The notes: generated by a model from the letters alone, not told the origin. Shown: positions 26,491-36,353, counted from the stretch's first letter. The stretch is DNA of 64,000 nucleotides from Alkaliphilus transvaalensis ATCC 700919 (GCF_000621485.1 NZ_JHYF01000014.1:62001-126000), one strand, 5' to 3'. Numbers and translations: made by a program.

Positions 26491-27333
26491 TTATAGTTTT
26501 ACATATATACCTTCTTGTTTTAATAAACCATAGGATTCTACGAAATCTAAAACATAGTTTTCATTTATTTCAAACCCTATTGCATTCCTCTGCCAGTGAA
26601 CTGCAGCTTTTAGTGTTGTACATGTACCACAAAATGGATCTAGTACAACATCCCCTTTCAAACTATACATTCTTATTAATCGCTCTGCTAACTCATATGG
26701 AAATGTAGCTTGGTGTTTTTTAGTAGAAGTTGAATTAATACGCCAAACTGGATTGAGCCAATCCTGTAGTTCACTCTTTTTTAGAAGGTTGGTAATTTCA
26801 CCTTGTCTTTCCTCAAGAGTGGGAAGGTTTCTTTGCCCTGGTTTTCTAAAGACCAAAATGTGTTCGGTTAATAAATCATTATATAGATAGGGTGGCACTG
26901 CATAATCTTTATATTCCCCTCTGCAAGTTGAACCATAAATAATGCCTTCTTTCTCACCTTTCTTGACACCGTACTTTTCCCAAATAAAATGCTGAAATAA
27001 ATCAAAATCCATTTCTTCAGTAAAAAAATGTATTAGATCTGCATGTAATGGATATATATTAGGTCTATTCTTATTGTTATACTTACGAGACCTTATATCC
27101 CCTACCACAAAACAGGCTAAACCATCTTCCTTTAATATCCTCATGCATTCCAGTAAATTTCTTTTAAGGTAGTGTAGAAATTGCTTGTAAGACATGTTTT
27201 TTCCAAGTTGCTCGGAATGATCGTAGTCGACTAAATTCCAATATGGTGGACTAGTTACAATTAAATCAACTGATCCCGTATTTACCTCTCTCATTTCTTC
27301 TGTAGAGTCTTTTATATATATTTTAATATCCAA
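26491..27333 (-). CDS. DNA methyltransferase with SPPY motif (probably N4-cytosine)
   Basis: The 280-residue enzyme has catalytic motif IV first (LIVTSPPYWNLVDYDHS, near 29-45) and SAM motif I last (DVVLDPFCGTCTTLKAAVHW, near 229-248), the beta-type order. SPPYW is usual in N4-cytosine enzymes and also occurs in some N6-adenine ones. A variable recognition region lies between (PGQRNLPTLEERQGEIT). The TTG start follows GGTGAGGG. It is convergent with the putative restriction enzyme and probably protects its sites. Confidence 0.88.
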   Translation of the reverse strand: MDIKIYIKDSTEEMREVNTGSVDLIVTSPPYWNLVDYDHSEQLGKNMSYKQFLHYLKRNLLECMRILKEDGLACFVVGDIRSRKYNNKNRPNIYPLHADLIHFFTEEMDFDLFQHFIWEKYGVKKGEKEGIIYGSTCRGEYKDYAVPPYLYNDLLTEHILVFRKPGQRNLPTLEERQGEITNLLKKSELQDWLNPVWRINSTSTKKHQATFPYELAERLIRMYSLKGDVVLDPFCGTCTTLKAAVHWQRNAIGFEINENYVLDFVESYGLLKQEGIYVKL

Positions 27334-27574
27334 GCCCTCACCCCCATTACCAAGATATGTTTGTGAAAGCTTGTCTAATTACTTAATCAACTCACTTAAT
27401 TGATTTCTTTAAAAGCTCAGTAGTAAGTAATAGCCCAAAGTCTCATGAATTTCTAAGTATGAGGATTGTTATTTCATGGTCTTTTTTGTATATTTTTTTA
27501 TTTTAACAAGGACTTTGATCGAATCATATAGAATGTTCTTTAAAGAAAAATAATTATTTAAAGGAGAGGTTCCC

Positions 27575-28507
27575 GTGTCGCGTGTACTATACATTTCAAA
27601 ATTAAATCTAGTTTCACGTCATATTTATGATGCGTATGATGATCCTGAGATACTAACACAAATTCTAAAAAATTTATTTTTTGCAATTGATGATAAAATT
27701 GAACATACAAGAATTGATACTAATACTGTAGATGGTGAGGAATTGGTCACCTATAAAGCTAGCTATAAATTTTCTGCAATTGAAAAGTCCACTGATTTTA
27801 TTATAGTCGGAAACTTAATTAAAACATCTAACCTTTACTTTAATGTTAGGAAGGAAGGTACTGATGAATTACAGCAAGATGAGACAGAATTTTCCGAAGT
27901 AATACATTTCTGTTTAGATGTATTTAAGGAAAAAGTAGCATTCTATACTAAAAATAGATTTGGATATGATGAGTTTAATAATGCTTTTACACGTTTAATC
28001 AATGAATATGCTAATTTAGAAGGTGATAAAAACTATATATTCGAAACTGATACAATAAAGCAGGCTTCAAGTATTAAGACAATACAAGATGAATTAAATC
28101 AAATAGGTAATATAAAACAACTTAAAATTACGATTAAGCCACCTAACCCAGATGATCCATTACTTAATGACATACATATTGATATCGAGGAATATTTAAA
28201 AGATATTAAAGAGGGTAACATTACAGATACAAGTAGTTTATTTAATTCATCTGCACCTGAGGGGCTTAAACTAAACTCTAGAATTGTTAAAGCTGAGTTT
28301 GGAAAAATAGAAGAAATTCATTCTAAGCTCTCTGATGAAGTAGCACTTGCAAATAATTATGTTATAGTCGAAGCAGAAACTAAGTCTGGCAGGCAATATT
28401 CTACCAAAAAAAGAAAACCATTAACTATTGAGATAAAAGATTACCAGACCTACGGACCAGAATTTATTAAAGTATGTAAAAATTTATTTTCTGTGTCCAG
28501 TCGATAG
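27575..28507 (+). CDS. Soluble protein of a putative two-gene defence module
   Basis: The GTG start follows AAAGGAGAGG. The 310-residue protein has no signal or membrane segment. It is mixed alpha/beta, with VAFYTKNRFGYDEFNNAFTR near 127-146 and GNIKQLKITIKPPNPDDPLL near 187-206. I cannot assign a family. Eleven bases downstream, on the same strand, starts a multi-pass membrane protein. A soluble sensor plus membrane effector lodged among restriction genes is how many abortive-infection systems look. Function is inferred only from context. Confidence 0.55.
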   Translation: MSRVLYISKLNLVSRHIYDAYDDPEILTQILKNLFFAIDDKIEHTRIDTNTVDGEELVTYKASYKFSAIEKSTDFIIVGNLIKTSNLYFNVRKEGTDELQQDETEFSEVIHFCLDVFKEKVAFYTKNRFGYDEFNNAFTRLINEYANLEGDKNYIFETDTIKQASSIKTIQDELNQIGNIKQLKITIKPPNPDDPLLNDIHIDIEEYLKDIKEGNITDTSSLFNSSAPEGLKLNSRIVKAEFGKIEEIHSKLSDEVALANNYVIVEAETKSGRQYSTKKRKPLTIEIKDYQTYGPEFIKVCKNLFSVSSR

Positions 28508-28518
28508 GAGGAATTGTA

Positions 28519-29247
28519 TTGTTTAACAATTATCCTTCATTTAAAAGATTTAAAACTTATAAAAAGTGGAACTGTTTTTTTGATAAAAATTCCATTGAGT
28601 TTCCTATTTCAATTTTAATAACATTTCTGATTGTGATTTCATTCTATTTACTTAATATTTATCCTAATTTTCAATACTTTCAAGAGGCTATCAAAACTAT
28701 TTGCTTATATATAGCATCATCATTAATAGGTCTAATTGGAATATTGTTAGCAGGAATGGCTTTTATTGCGAGTATACTTACTGAAGATAAGAGAAAAATT
28801 ATTAATAAAGTAAATAGATCTGGTTCACTTGAAAGTATCTTAGTTAGTTTTGAGTTTTTAGCATTTATCATTGGCATCCAAGTCTTTGCATTCTTCTTTC
28901 TTTATTTACTTTTACATAGTCCTAAAGAGGTTATAGTAAGCTGGCTTTTTTATATTATAGTATCTATCAGTACTTACTTTTTTACTTTCACTATCTTTTA
29001 CACAATAAGTTTAGTTGGCAATTGTGTAAAGTTACATTCTATAGTAAGTGATATTGATAAGATAACTTCTAGTGAAAATAATTTAATCTCCAAAGCTAAT
29101 GAAGTTAGAATAGATTTTATCTTTAAGCTTATTTTAGATCCTTCTGACCCGCATAAGTTTGTGGAAGAACTAAATAAATATGTTGATAATAGTCAACTTA
29201 ATAATAAAGAAGCTCTAAAAGCATATTTTAAAAACTATTATAAGTAG
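28519..29247 (+). CDS. Four-TM membrane protein, putative effector partner
   Basis: The TTG start follows AGGAGG by seven bases. The 242 residues have about four membrane segments in two hairpins: ISILITFLIVISFYLLNIY, ICLYIASSLIGLIGILLAGM, LAFIIGIQVFAFFFLYLLLH and WLFYIIVSISTYFFTFTIFY. A basic cytoplasmic loop (TEDKRKIINKVNRSGS) and a charged soluble tail of about 55 residues are also present. In defence pairs such proteins often act by damaging the membrane once triggered; that is inference here. It is coupled to the preceding soluble gene. Confidence 0.55.
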   Translation: MFNNYPSFKRFKTYKKWNCFFDKNSIEFPISILITFLIVISFYLLNIYPNFQYFQEAIKTICLYIASSLIGLIGILLAGMAFIASILTEDKRKIINKVNRSGSLESILVSFEFLAFIIGIQVFAFFFLYLLLHSPKEVIVSWLFYIIVSISTYFFTFTIFYTISLVGNCVKLHSIVSDIDKITSSENNLISKANEVRIDFIFKLILDPSDPHKFVEELNKYVDNSQLNNKEALKAYFKNYYK

Positions 29248-29322
29248 TTGTGTAATAGATCTCATCGAAATTTTCAATATGTCTAGTTAGAGTATAAGTA
29301 AGTCTGTACTAATTTGATACAT

Positions 29323-29361
29323 CAGTTTCCAAAATGAGAAAAGCTCTTAATTTGGAAACTG
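29323..29361 (+). terminator. Hairpin after the two-gene module
   Basis: CAGTTTCCAAA and TTTGGAAACTG are perfect 11-bp inverted repeats with a 17-base loop. A T-run follows at 29,369-29,373. Confidence 0.6.
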
Positions 29362-29373
29362 TAGCAACTTTTT

Positions 29374-29418
29374 ACGTCAGGTAGTTATCTTCTTATGTTC
29401 CAAAAGCTACGCAGACCA
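29374..29418. repeat. Internal copy of the right-end att arm
   Basis: This repeats the right end of the element (39,701-39,748). Fourteen identical bases (ACGTCAGGTAGTTA) are followed, after a short variable stretch, by 24 identical bases that end with AAAAGCTACGCAGAC and the CA core (29,417-29,418). Beyond the core the sequences differ: AGAAAAATCTACC here, GGGTACG at the real end. It is probably an old right end, with the DNA to its right being a second accreted unit. Confidence 0.75.
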
Positions 29419-29518
29419 AGAAAAATCTACCCCAAATTTAACTATAGATTGTTAATATCAAGGGCTCATAATGTTGATTTAGCTAAATTACTATATTTTT
29501 TAAAAATCGAAGAGTAAA

Positions 29519-29545
29519 AACTAGGATCCAAAAAGGATACTAGTT
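29519..29545. repeat. Hairpin of unknown role before jetC's 3' end
   Basis: AACTAGGATCC and GGATACTAGTT pair around AAAAA with one mismatch. The rest of 29,419-29,616 holds no gene I can see apart from the terminator below. Confidence 0.4.
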
Positions 29546-29580
29546 CACTAGGATACCATATTAAAGTTTAAATAAAAAAA

Positions 29581-29604
29581 GCTGAGGATACATTCATCCC
29601 CAGT
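29581..29604 (-). terminator. Terminator of the jet operon
   Basis: On the minus strand CTGGGGAT pairs with ATCCTCAG (one mismatch), followed by CTTTTTTTATTT. Confidence 0.7.
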
Positions 29605-29616
29605 CTCTTTATTTAC

Positions 29617-32600
29617 TTAAAACAAGGTAGGTTGCACGTAAGAAGTCAAGAACCGATTAGAGGTTACTTCCACTAATTCTGCCCCCTTAGCATGTTCACT
29701 CTCTATGATTTGGGCCCCAGGATTTAGCTTTGATTCATATGTTGTTAAGACATAAATATTATCGAATCGATTATAAATAGAATCTCCTCCAAGGCCTGAA
29801 AAACAGATTAATTGAGTATTATATTTTTTAGCTATACTCATTAAAGGTTTTAGGAGATGCTCTGAACTAGTTTGGGCAAATGGATTATCCATAATCAACA
29901 CCTTTCCTTCTTCATTATTGCCAAAGAAAATACTTTCATCTTTTCCCATGTAGGACAATAAACTAATCAGCACTACAAAGGCAGATACAAATCCTTCTCC
30001 TCCAGAGTTTTCTGCAACTTCATTCCATGTAATACTTTCTACTCTTGTTTCTTGAATTTTATATAGTTTAATGTATATTTTGTTAATACCTACAATTTGG
30101 TCATATAAATTTTTGGTTGTAATTTCATTTGAAACAAAATCGTCAATACTCTGTCCAATGGATAGTAAATCAGAAGATTTACTTACTATACTCTTTACGT
30201 AGTCCTTCATCTTTAGCTTAAACAGTTCATCATTCCAATCAGGTTGTTGAATGGTTAGCATTTTGTAATATCGTTCATTGATTTTACAAGAAGAATTTAC
30301 ATCTATCATATCAATATTAGCATAAATATTTTTAGTGTAATCTAGCAGGGTATTTAATATAATTTCTCTTTCTTCCTCTATCTTTGATAAATCCGATTCT
30401 AGTTGTAGTAGCGTTCTTTCATGAATTTCCCCTACAGTTTCTAATATCTTCAATATCTCCATAGGCTTTTCTCGATGGTCGGACAAACTGACAATGGTAT
30501 GTTTAAAGAATTCTACTTTGCTATATTCAAACCCGCTTGAAAAACTATTAAGATACCTCTCTAGGTCCTTAGAAATATCTGCAGTTTCCTCAATGTTCTT
30601 TTTAAACAGATGAACCCAATGAATTCTCTTGGACTCAAGTTCTTTATGGTGAACATCCATTTCTATCTTCTCAAAGATTTCAATGTCGGCGTACTCCTGC
30701 ATTCGGTCTTTGGTAGTTTTCACAGTATCTAAGGTTTTCTCTAAGTTGCTGATGATTGATTGTATATCAATAGCTTTTTCAAGAACTACCTTCCATCTTC
30801 CTGAAAAATCAGTATTGGTAATTTTATCAATGGACAAAGGTTCTTGCTCACCGCTTCTTTTAATCTCTCTTATCTTGTAACTTAATTCTTTTTCTATGCC
30901 CTTTAAAGTTAAATCAGTATCTTTTATCTCATCTTCTTTACAGGTTATTTTTCCTATTACATCCTTTAGGGATTCTTTAAGAGACTTATAGGCTATTTTA
31001 TCGTACGCCATATTTTTATATTCTTCTTCAGTCACCTGGGTTTCATCAGCCTTTTCTAAAAGTTGATCCTCTTTGTTTTTAAAGTTATTTGCCACCCTAT
31101 TTAACTGTTCCTTGTACTCCTTAACAGTAAGACCTAATTCTTTCGATAAGGATTCATATTTTGATGTTAAGTCAGTAAAATCCATGGGAAGGATATTTCC
31201 TTCCCTATATCGGATATACTTTGAAGTCTCTTCTTCCAGCCGTTCTATATGTGTTTTTAGTGAATGGATTATTTCTTTTAGACTGTCAAGGGCTTTAGAT
31301 TGATCTTCAATTGCCAGTTCCATTTCCCCTTTTTTTCTTCTTACCTTCTGTAAGCGATCTCTTTCTTCAGAAGCCAAGGATAGGCTTTTAATAAAATCAT
31401 CATATAGTACATAAAAATGATCAAACTCTTTTATTTGTTGGAGAAGATTATTGATTTTGCTTGAGTGATCCCCTTTAATTCCCTCCAGTTTTACTGTTTC
31501 CTTCTCTAAGACTTCTCCTTCTTCTTCTGTTCTTCTTTTTTCCCCATCTAGGGATTCAATCTCCTCTTCCGTATTTATGATCTTATCAGTAATCAAGATC
31601 AAATCATTTTTCGATAACTGAAGATTGGCAGCCTCCATCTTTTTGAATTGATAGATATCTATTTCCTCTTGTTTTCTTGTGATTTCCTCTTGTATGCGAT
31701 TTATTTTTTTATTTAACCCTTCAATAAGTTCCCTCATAACCTTTTCATCTAAAAGGTTATCGTTAAAAGAAATATAGAAATTTATAGAATTCACTTCATA
31801 AATTTGATTGGATACCACCACTTCTTTTTTCTCATTTAATGAATCTAATTCTACAATTGGAAGTGGAAAGGATAGAAAATATTCTATATTTTGCTGCTTT
31901 AAGATTTCAATTTTAGATTTTTCCATCATGATAGAATAAGGGATAAATGGATTTCTCATTAAGATCTCCTTTTTTTCTGCTAAGGGAATGTCTTGACTTT
32001 TCATCCACTTTAGTCCATAAAGAACCTGTAACCCTAAATCCTCCAGTTGCTTTAGAAATTCCTTAGGAATATCGATATTTTGCCCAGATGTGTAGGCCTC
32101 TTTTCTTCTCTTTACTTCATCTAAGGTTACCTTTAGTTGATGAAACTCTTCTTCTAAATGTTCTATAGTAGTAGTCAGTCTATTTAGAATAGTTCCTTTA
32201 TCAAACATCTTTTCTTCCGGAAGATTACAATATTTAAGAATAGATTTTAGTTTATGACAGGATTCTTCCATCTTCATTTTTTCTTCTTTTAGCTGATTTT
32301 TCTGATTTTTTATATTAACTAATTTGAGACTAATCTCATGGATTTTTTCATGTTTTGATTTGCTTACCCTACGATTATCCTCTATCCGTTGGGTTATATC
32401 CGTCAGTTCCTTTTCTAGTTTTTCCATTAAAGTCTTTTGTTCTCTTTGATAATGGGAAAAATAGGTGAACTCATATTCCCCCATAATATTCGTCTCTGCC
32501 TGAAACCTTGGATCACGTTGACAATAGACTTCTACTGATTTATGGTACTGCGCAATAGCCTCTTCTGTTTTTGTAATAGACTTTTCCAGTTCAATCTGTT

Positions 32601-33999
32601 GATCATGAATTATTTTATTTTCCCGCTTGGCTTGACCAATACCTTCTTCTAATTCTTTGACTTCTCTTACCTTTTCCTTTAATAAAGATTTATCCTTCTC
32701 TAATTGATCACGATAATATGAGTGAAGAGTGAAGCCGATATCTTTAATTTCTTCTGCCTTTTTAGCATCATCCTTTTCTACATTGTCTAGTTTATTTTCT
32801 AGTTCTAGCACTTCTTTTGAAAGATCAATATATTCCTTATATAAACTGGAACATTCATAGACATTAATAGAATGGATTATCATATCTTTTTCTTCTTTTA
32901 ATTCTTCAAGAACTTTTACAATATCTTTTTTTATCGCCGTTACTTTCTCTTGATTTTCTAGTAATCCATTATATTCATATGATAGCTTTTCATAGGTAAT
33001 CTGTTCTTTTTCTTTCTCTAATCCCTGTTTTGTTTCCTCAGCAGTCTCTCTTTCTTCTTCTAGATTCTTCATTTTTTTCTCTAAGAAATCATAGTAATTA
33101 GCAATGGTATTAGAGAGCTGTTCTTTTTCCTTCATTAAATCCTTTAAGCTATTAGCATATCTCTCTATCGTGTTTGCATATTCTTTAAATTGAGCAATTC
33201 CTTCCTTTAAAGCAATTTTATTTTTATTTTCTTCTAACTGATATACAAATTTTTTCAATATCTCTTGAAAATAAAGAATATGATTCTCGGAGTCATTTAA
33301 CTTTTCATCCACTGCTGGTAAAAACCAATCTTTTATTAATAGAGGAATGGTCTTTGCTTCATTAAAAAGTTCAGAAAGCCCTGATTCTTTTTGATTTATT
33401 TTTCTTATGATGCTTTGCCATTCCTTATGATTGATTCCATATTCTTGTAATTTACTGGTGTACTTTTTCTTCTGGTCACTATTGTATATGGGCCAGTAAT
33501 TAAAAGTATATCGATTTTCTCTTTGAATAACATCAAATAGGTTTTTCATTTCAGTAAAGGACTTTATACGAATTCCTTTTTCAGTTTTATCCACCAAGGG
33601 TATTCTATGAATATCATAATCATTTGCACTTTTATACTCATGTATAAAGTTTACAACCTCTACCTCATCGCTGCCTACCTCGTCGCTGGAAGCGGATTTT
33701 TTTCTTATAGCACTACCAACTAGAACATATCCAGCATTGTTATCTAACAACCATTCCGTTAAAATATAGGTTGGCTCATTGGTCGTAAAGTAAGTATCAA
33801 ATTTTCTATCCTTTAAATCTCGATATTTACCAAATAAAAAAGGAGACATAAGCATCTGTACCATAACCGTCTTACCACCGCCATTTCTGAGACTCATTAA
33901 GGTACTTTCTCCACCAAGTTCGAATATTTCATCATGGATCCTCATGGAGTTTTTATTGTATTTTAGGCTAATGAACCTAAAAGCATTTAATTTATTCAT
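29617..33999 (-). CDS. jetC: Wadjet JetC, SMC/MukB-like ATPase
   Basis: The 1,460-residue protein has an N-terminal ATP-binding head with Walker A SLRNGGGKTVMVQML near residues 36-50. About 1,100 residues of coiled coil follow, broken by a hinge-like globular part near 640-760. The C-terminal head has the ABC signature NSGGEGFVSAF and the Walker B-like VLIMDNPFAQTSSEHLL. JetC dimers extrude DNA loops and, with JetA, JetB and JetD, cleave small circular DNA such as plasmids. GGGAGG precedes the ATG. It is the last gene of jetDABC. Confidence 0.93.
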   Translation of the reverse strand: MNKLNAFRFISLKYNKNSMRIHDEIFELGGESTLMSLRNGGGKTVMVQMLMSPFLFGKYRDLKDRKFDTYFTTNEPTYILTEWLLDNNAGYVLVGSAIRKKSASSDEVGSDEVEVVNFIHEYKSANDYDIHRIPLVDKTEKGIRIKSFTEMKNLFDVIQRENRYTFNYWPIYNSDQKKKYTSKLQEYGINHKEWQSIIRKINQKESGLSELFNEAKTIPLLIKDWFLPAVDEKLNDSENHILYFQEILKKFVYQLEENKNKIALKEGIAQFKEYANTIERYANSLKDLMKEKEQLSNTIANYYDFLEKKMKNLEEERETAEETKQGLEKEKEQITYEKLSYEYNGLLENQEKVTAIKKDIVKVLEELKEEKDMIIHSINVYECSSLYKEYIDLSKEVLELENKLDNVEKDDAKKAEEIKDIGFTLHSYYRDQLEKDKSLLKEKVREVKELEEGIGQAKRENKIIHDQQIELEKSITKTEEAIAQYHKSVEVYCQRDPRFQAETNIMGEYEFTYFSHYQREQKTLMEKLEKELTDITQRIEDNRRVSKSKHEKIHEISLKLVNIKNQKNQLKEEKMKMEESCHKLKSILKYCNLPEEKMFDKGTILNRLTTTIEHLEEEFHQLKVTLDEVKRRKEAYTSGQNIDIPKEFLKQLEDLGLQVLYGLKWMKSQDIPLAEKKEILMRNPFIPYSIMMEKSKIEILKQQNIEYFLSFPLPIVELDSLNEKKEVVVSNQIYEVNSINFYISFNDNLLDEKVMRELIEGLNKKINRIQEEITRKQEEIDIYQFKKMEAANLQLSKNDLILITDKIINTEEEIESLDGEKRRTEEEGEVLEKETVKLEGIKGDHSSKINNLLQQIKEFDHFYVLYDDFIKSLSLASEERDRLQKVRRKKGEMELAIEDQSKALDSLKEIIHSLKTHIERLEEETSKYIRYREGNILPMDFTDLTSKYESLSKELGLTVKEYKEQLNRVANNFKNKEDQLLEKADETQVTEEEYKNMAYDKIAYKSLKESLKDVIGKITCKEDEIKDTDLTLKGIEKELSYKIREIKRSGEQEPLSIDKITNTDFSGRWKVVLEKAIDIQSIISNLEKTLDTVKTTKDRMQEYADIEIFEKIEMDVHHKELESKRIHWVHLFKKNIEETADISKDLERYLNSFSSGFEYSKVEFFKHTIVSLSDHREKPMEILKILETVGEIHERTLLQLESDLSKIEEEREIILNTLLDYTKNIYANIDMIDVNSSCKINERYYKMLTIQQPDWNDELFKLKMKDYVKSIVSKSSDLLSIGQSIDDFVSNEITTKNLYDQIVGINKIYIKLYKIQETRVESITWNEVAENSGGEGFVSAFVVLISLLSYMGKDESIFFGNNEEGKVLIMDNPFAQTSSEHLLKPLMSIAKKYNTQLICFSGLGGDSIYNRFDNIYVLTTYESKLNPGAQIIESEHAKGAELVEVTSNRFLTSYVQPTLF

Positions 34000-34010
34000 A
34001 GCTACCTCCC

Positions 34011-34730
34011 TTAAAGGATTATCTCGGCTTCCTCAAAAGCCTTTATAATCGTATCATAATTACTTCTATTCAATATATTCCAATCCATAAAATTATCTAA
34101 TTTAGGGGTTGGCTTAATCATATCATCCTCTTCGATAAACTCCAAAAGTTTTTGTTCGTCTAAAAATTTTATGACTCCCCTAACAATCCCCTCTTTGGTA
34201 CTTTTAGAGGTTGTTTTTGTATCAGAGCCCTTTAGGGCGTTCCAGGCTTCGTAAATATTTCTAATAGCCATGCCGCTTTTATTCTCCAACCCCTCTAGTT
34301 CATCTACTTCTGAAGCATTTTTTAAACTATCGCTGATCACATTCATAAAATCTCCAAATTTAATGAAGTTTCTGGATTTACTACTTCTCCCATTACTATT
34401 GTAGAAGGTTGTGAGAACCGATAGAATAATATATTGAGACAAGTAAAAATCCTTATAACTTGGATTGCTTCTACAAAGAATTTTTTTAAGCTCCGTCTTA
34501 GAGAACCCAATAAATTGATTGTCTTCCTTTGGTAATAAATAAATCACCCCATTATACCTTTCGATAAAACAATCACTTTCCTCTGCATAAATACTTAAAA
34601 TATTAATAATATTTTCATCCTCTGTATAATATCTATATAACTCTTTATTGTCATCAATTGATAACTCTTTGTTTTGTAAAAGATAATAATATATTTTCAT
34701 TGCCCTAGAGATAGACTGCATATCGTACAT
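34011..34730 (-). CDS. jetB: Wadjet JetB, small kleisin-interacting subunit
   Basis: The 239-residue protein is a winged-helix-rich, MukE-like subunit. It starts MYDMQSISRAMKIYYYLLQN and contains FSKTELKKILCRSNPSYKDFYLSQYIIL. Its C-terminal region (GIVRGVIKFLDEQKLLEFIEED) reads like a second winged helix. The assignment rests on its place between jetA (12 bp gap) and jetC (11 bp gap) and on its size. GAGGAGG precedes the start. JetB binds the JetA kleisin and supports the motor complex. Confidence 0.85.
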   Translation of the reverse strand: MYDMQSISRAMKIYYYLLQNKELSIDDNKELYRYYTEDENIINILSIYAEESDCFIERYNGVIYLLPKEDNQFIGFSKTELKKILCRSNPSYKDFYLSQYIILSVLTTFYNSNGRSSKSRNFIKFGDFMNVISDSLKNASEVDELEGLENKSGMAIRNIYEAWNALKGSDTKTTSKSTKEGIVRGVIKFLDEQKLLEFIEEDDMIKPTPKLDNFMDWNILNRSNYDTIIKAFEEAEIIL

Positions 34731-34742
34731 AGGCCAACCTCC

Positions 34743-36353
34743 TCATTGATTAAGTTTAAAAATTATATTACTACACTGGACGGTTTTTACAATACCTTCT
34801 TCTGTTTTCGTCCCATAAATTGTAAGTTTCTTATCCCTTAAATCTTTACTAATCTCAATTCTTTTAATCTCTTTAAAGGATTCATAGGTATCTATTAGTC
34901 TTAATAGGGTTTTATTTAGCTCAAAGATTTCAATGGAATTTTCACGAACCGATTGTTTTGCCTCTGTTCTTAATTCCTCTATATTGATATTTCCTACCTT
35001 TAAAAGTTCAATCATTACTTCCCTAAAAATTTCAATGGTGGGTACTAATTTAGATTTATTACTTAGTTCTTCCGATTGTTTTAGTAAAGCCTCTAATGTA
35101 AGAGTTTGATCTTTTGTCTTTAATAATTCAAATAAAACTGTCTCTAAAACTCCTTTGTACTTTTCTTTTTTTAACCGCAATTTTGCTTCTCTTTCTTCCT
35201 TAAAGGAAACCTCATCAAAATCATAAACCTCTTCTGTAACATCTTCATCCTGTTTAATAACTCGTTGCTTTTCAGCTGCTTTGGCTATATTATAGACTTT
35301 GTCCAGATTTCCAATAAACAAGGGTCGAAGGATTTTAGGTAATGCTTTAATCTTTGTAATGTCTCTTAGTATGGGTTCATACAGATCTCTTTTTATATTG
35401 ATTCGTTTGATTACAGAAAAAGCTGTCATATCAAGTAACGCATTGGAGTATACCATTTTGAAATCAAAGTGAGAATGGATAATTCGTTGTTGTTCATAGA
35501 TTACCTTAGATAGATATTTTTTTATGATATTTAATTTTTCTAAAGCCTCTTCATTATCCTTAATGCTCTCCATCGTAATATTACTATCATAGATCTCTTT
35601 TTGTCGGGCTTCTACATATTGTCTATAATTTTGAAAACTATCCTTTTGTTTCTTTATGATTTCTAGATTATCCTTTAGGATAGAGTCGTAATTTTCTGCT
35701 GAAAAACTTAAAACATTTTCCTTGATCTTTCTAATACTTTCCTCTATCCTTTGCAGTTGGATTCTTGAAATATTAAATAATCCCTTAACATCATCAATAG
35801 CTTTTGTGTAGTCGGCTTTATCTAGGTGTAATTTAAATATAAATTCCTGTACCGTTAGTTTTAGATTGCTTTCAATCTCTAGTGTTCCTAATAGAAAATG
35901 GTAGCCTTCTTCCGTTAAATAGTAGGAGGTTCTTCTTATGTTATCTACATATATAGTTTTGTTATTTAAATAAGAAATACTTACTTCTTCATACTCTCCT
36001 TTCTGGAAATTAAAGCAGGAAAAATACATGGGTTCCCCTTTATTCCCCAGAAGGGTATTGACCATAAAATCTGCAATCTCTTTAGCTCCATCCCTATTAA
36101 TTTCCTTTAAAAAGTATTTTCTATTTATATCGAAGACAAATTCACTAATATGGTCGATGGTACAATCTTCTTCTTTTAAAGATTTCTCCATGATAAAAAT
36201 CAAGATAGAAAATACAATGTTTGTACCTTCATAAAGTGGATCGAAGCCATAATTTCTCAAAGTATCTTTATAGAAACTATTGTAATTTAAAAGAGCATAC
36301 ATACCTACATGTTGCATTCGTTTTTCAAAGTGATTTAAAAAATCATACTCCAT
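34743..36353 (-). CDS. jetA: Wadjet JetA, kleisin-like subunit
   Basis: The 536-residue, mainly helical protein looks like the DUF5716-type JetA family of one Wadjet subtype. It has an N-terminal winged-helix region (MEYDFLNHFEKRMQHVGMYA), a long coiled middle (RIQLQRIEESIRKIKENVLS) and a C-terminal domain (EELRTEAKQSVRENSIEIF). JetA bridges the two JetC heads and binds JetB. It overlaps jetD by 11 bp, so translation is coupled, and GGGAGGG precedes its ATG. Confidence 0.85.
   Translation of the reverse strand: MEYDFLNHFEKRMQHVGMYALLNYNSFYKDTLRNYGFDPLYEGTNIVFSILIFIMEKSLKEEDCTIDHISEFVFDINRKYFLKEINRDGAKEIADFMVNTLLGNKGEPMYFSCFNFQKGEYEEVSISYLNNKTIYVDNIRRTSYYLTEEGYHFLLGTLEIESNLKLTVQEFIFKLHLDKADYTKAIDDVKGLFNISRIQLQRIEESIRKIKENVLSFSAENYDSILKDNLEIIKKQKDSFQNYRQYVEARQKEIYDSNITMESIKDNEEALEKLNIIKKYLSKVIYEQQRIIHSHFDFKMVYSNALLDMTAFSVIKRINIKRDLYEPILRDITKIKALPKILRPLFIGNLDKVYNIAKAAEKQRVIKQDEDVTEEVYDFDEVSFKEEREAKLRLKKEKYKGVLETVLFELLKTKDQTLTLEALLKQSEELSNKSKLVPTIEIFREVMIELLKVGNINIEELRTEAKQSVRENSIEIFELNKTLLRLIDTYESFKEIKRIEISKDLRDKKLTIYGTKTEEGIVKTVQCSNIIFKLNQ

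Noticed and set aside
27575-29247. Assignment to a named published defence system
   Set aside because: The soluble-plus-membrane layout resembles several, but I cannot match residues to any named family from memory.
29419-29460. A full left att half of the Wadjet unit
   Set aside because: The sequence right of the internal CA core is neither similar to the left arm at 6,668-6,682 nor symmetric with the right arm, so I claim only a repeated right arm.
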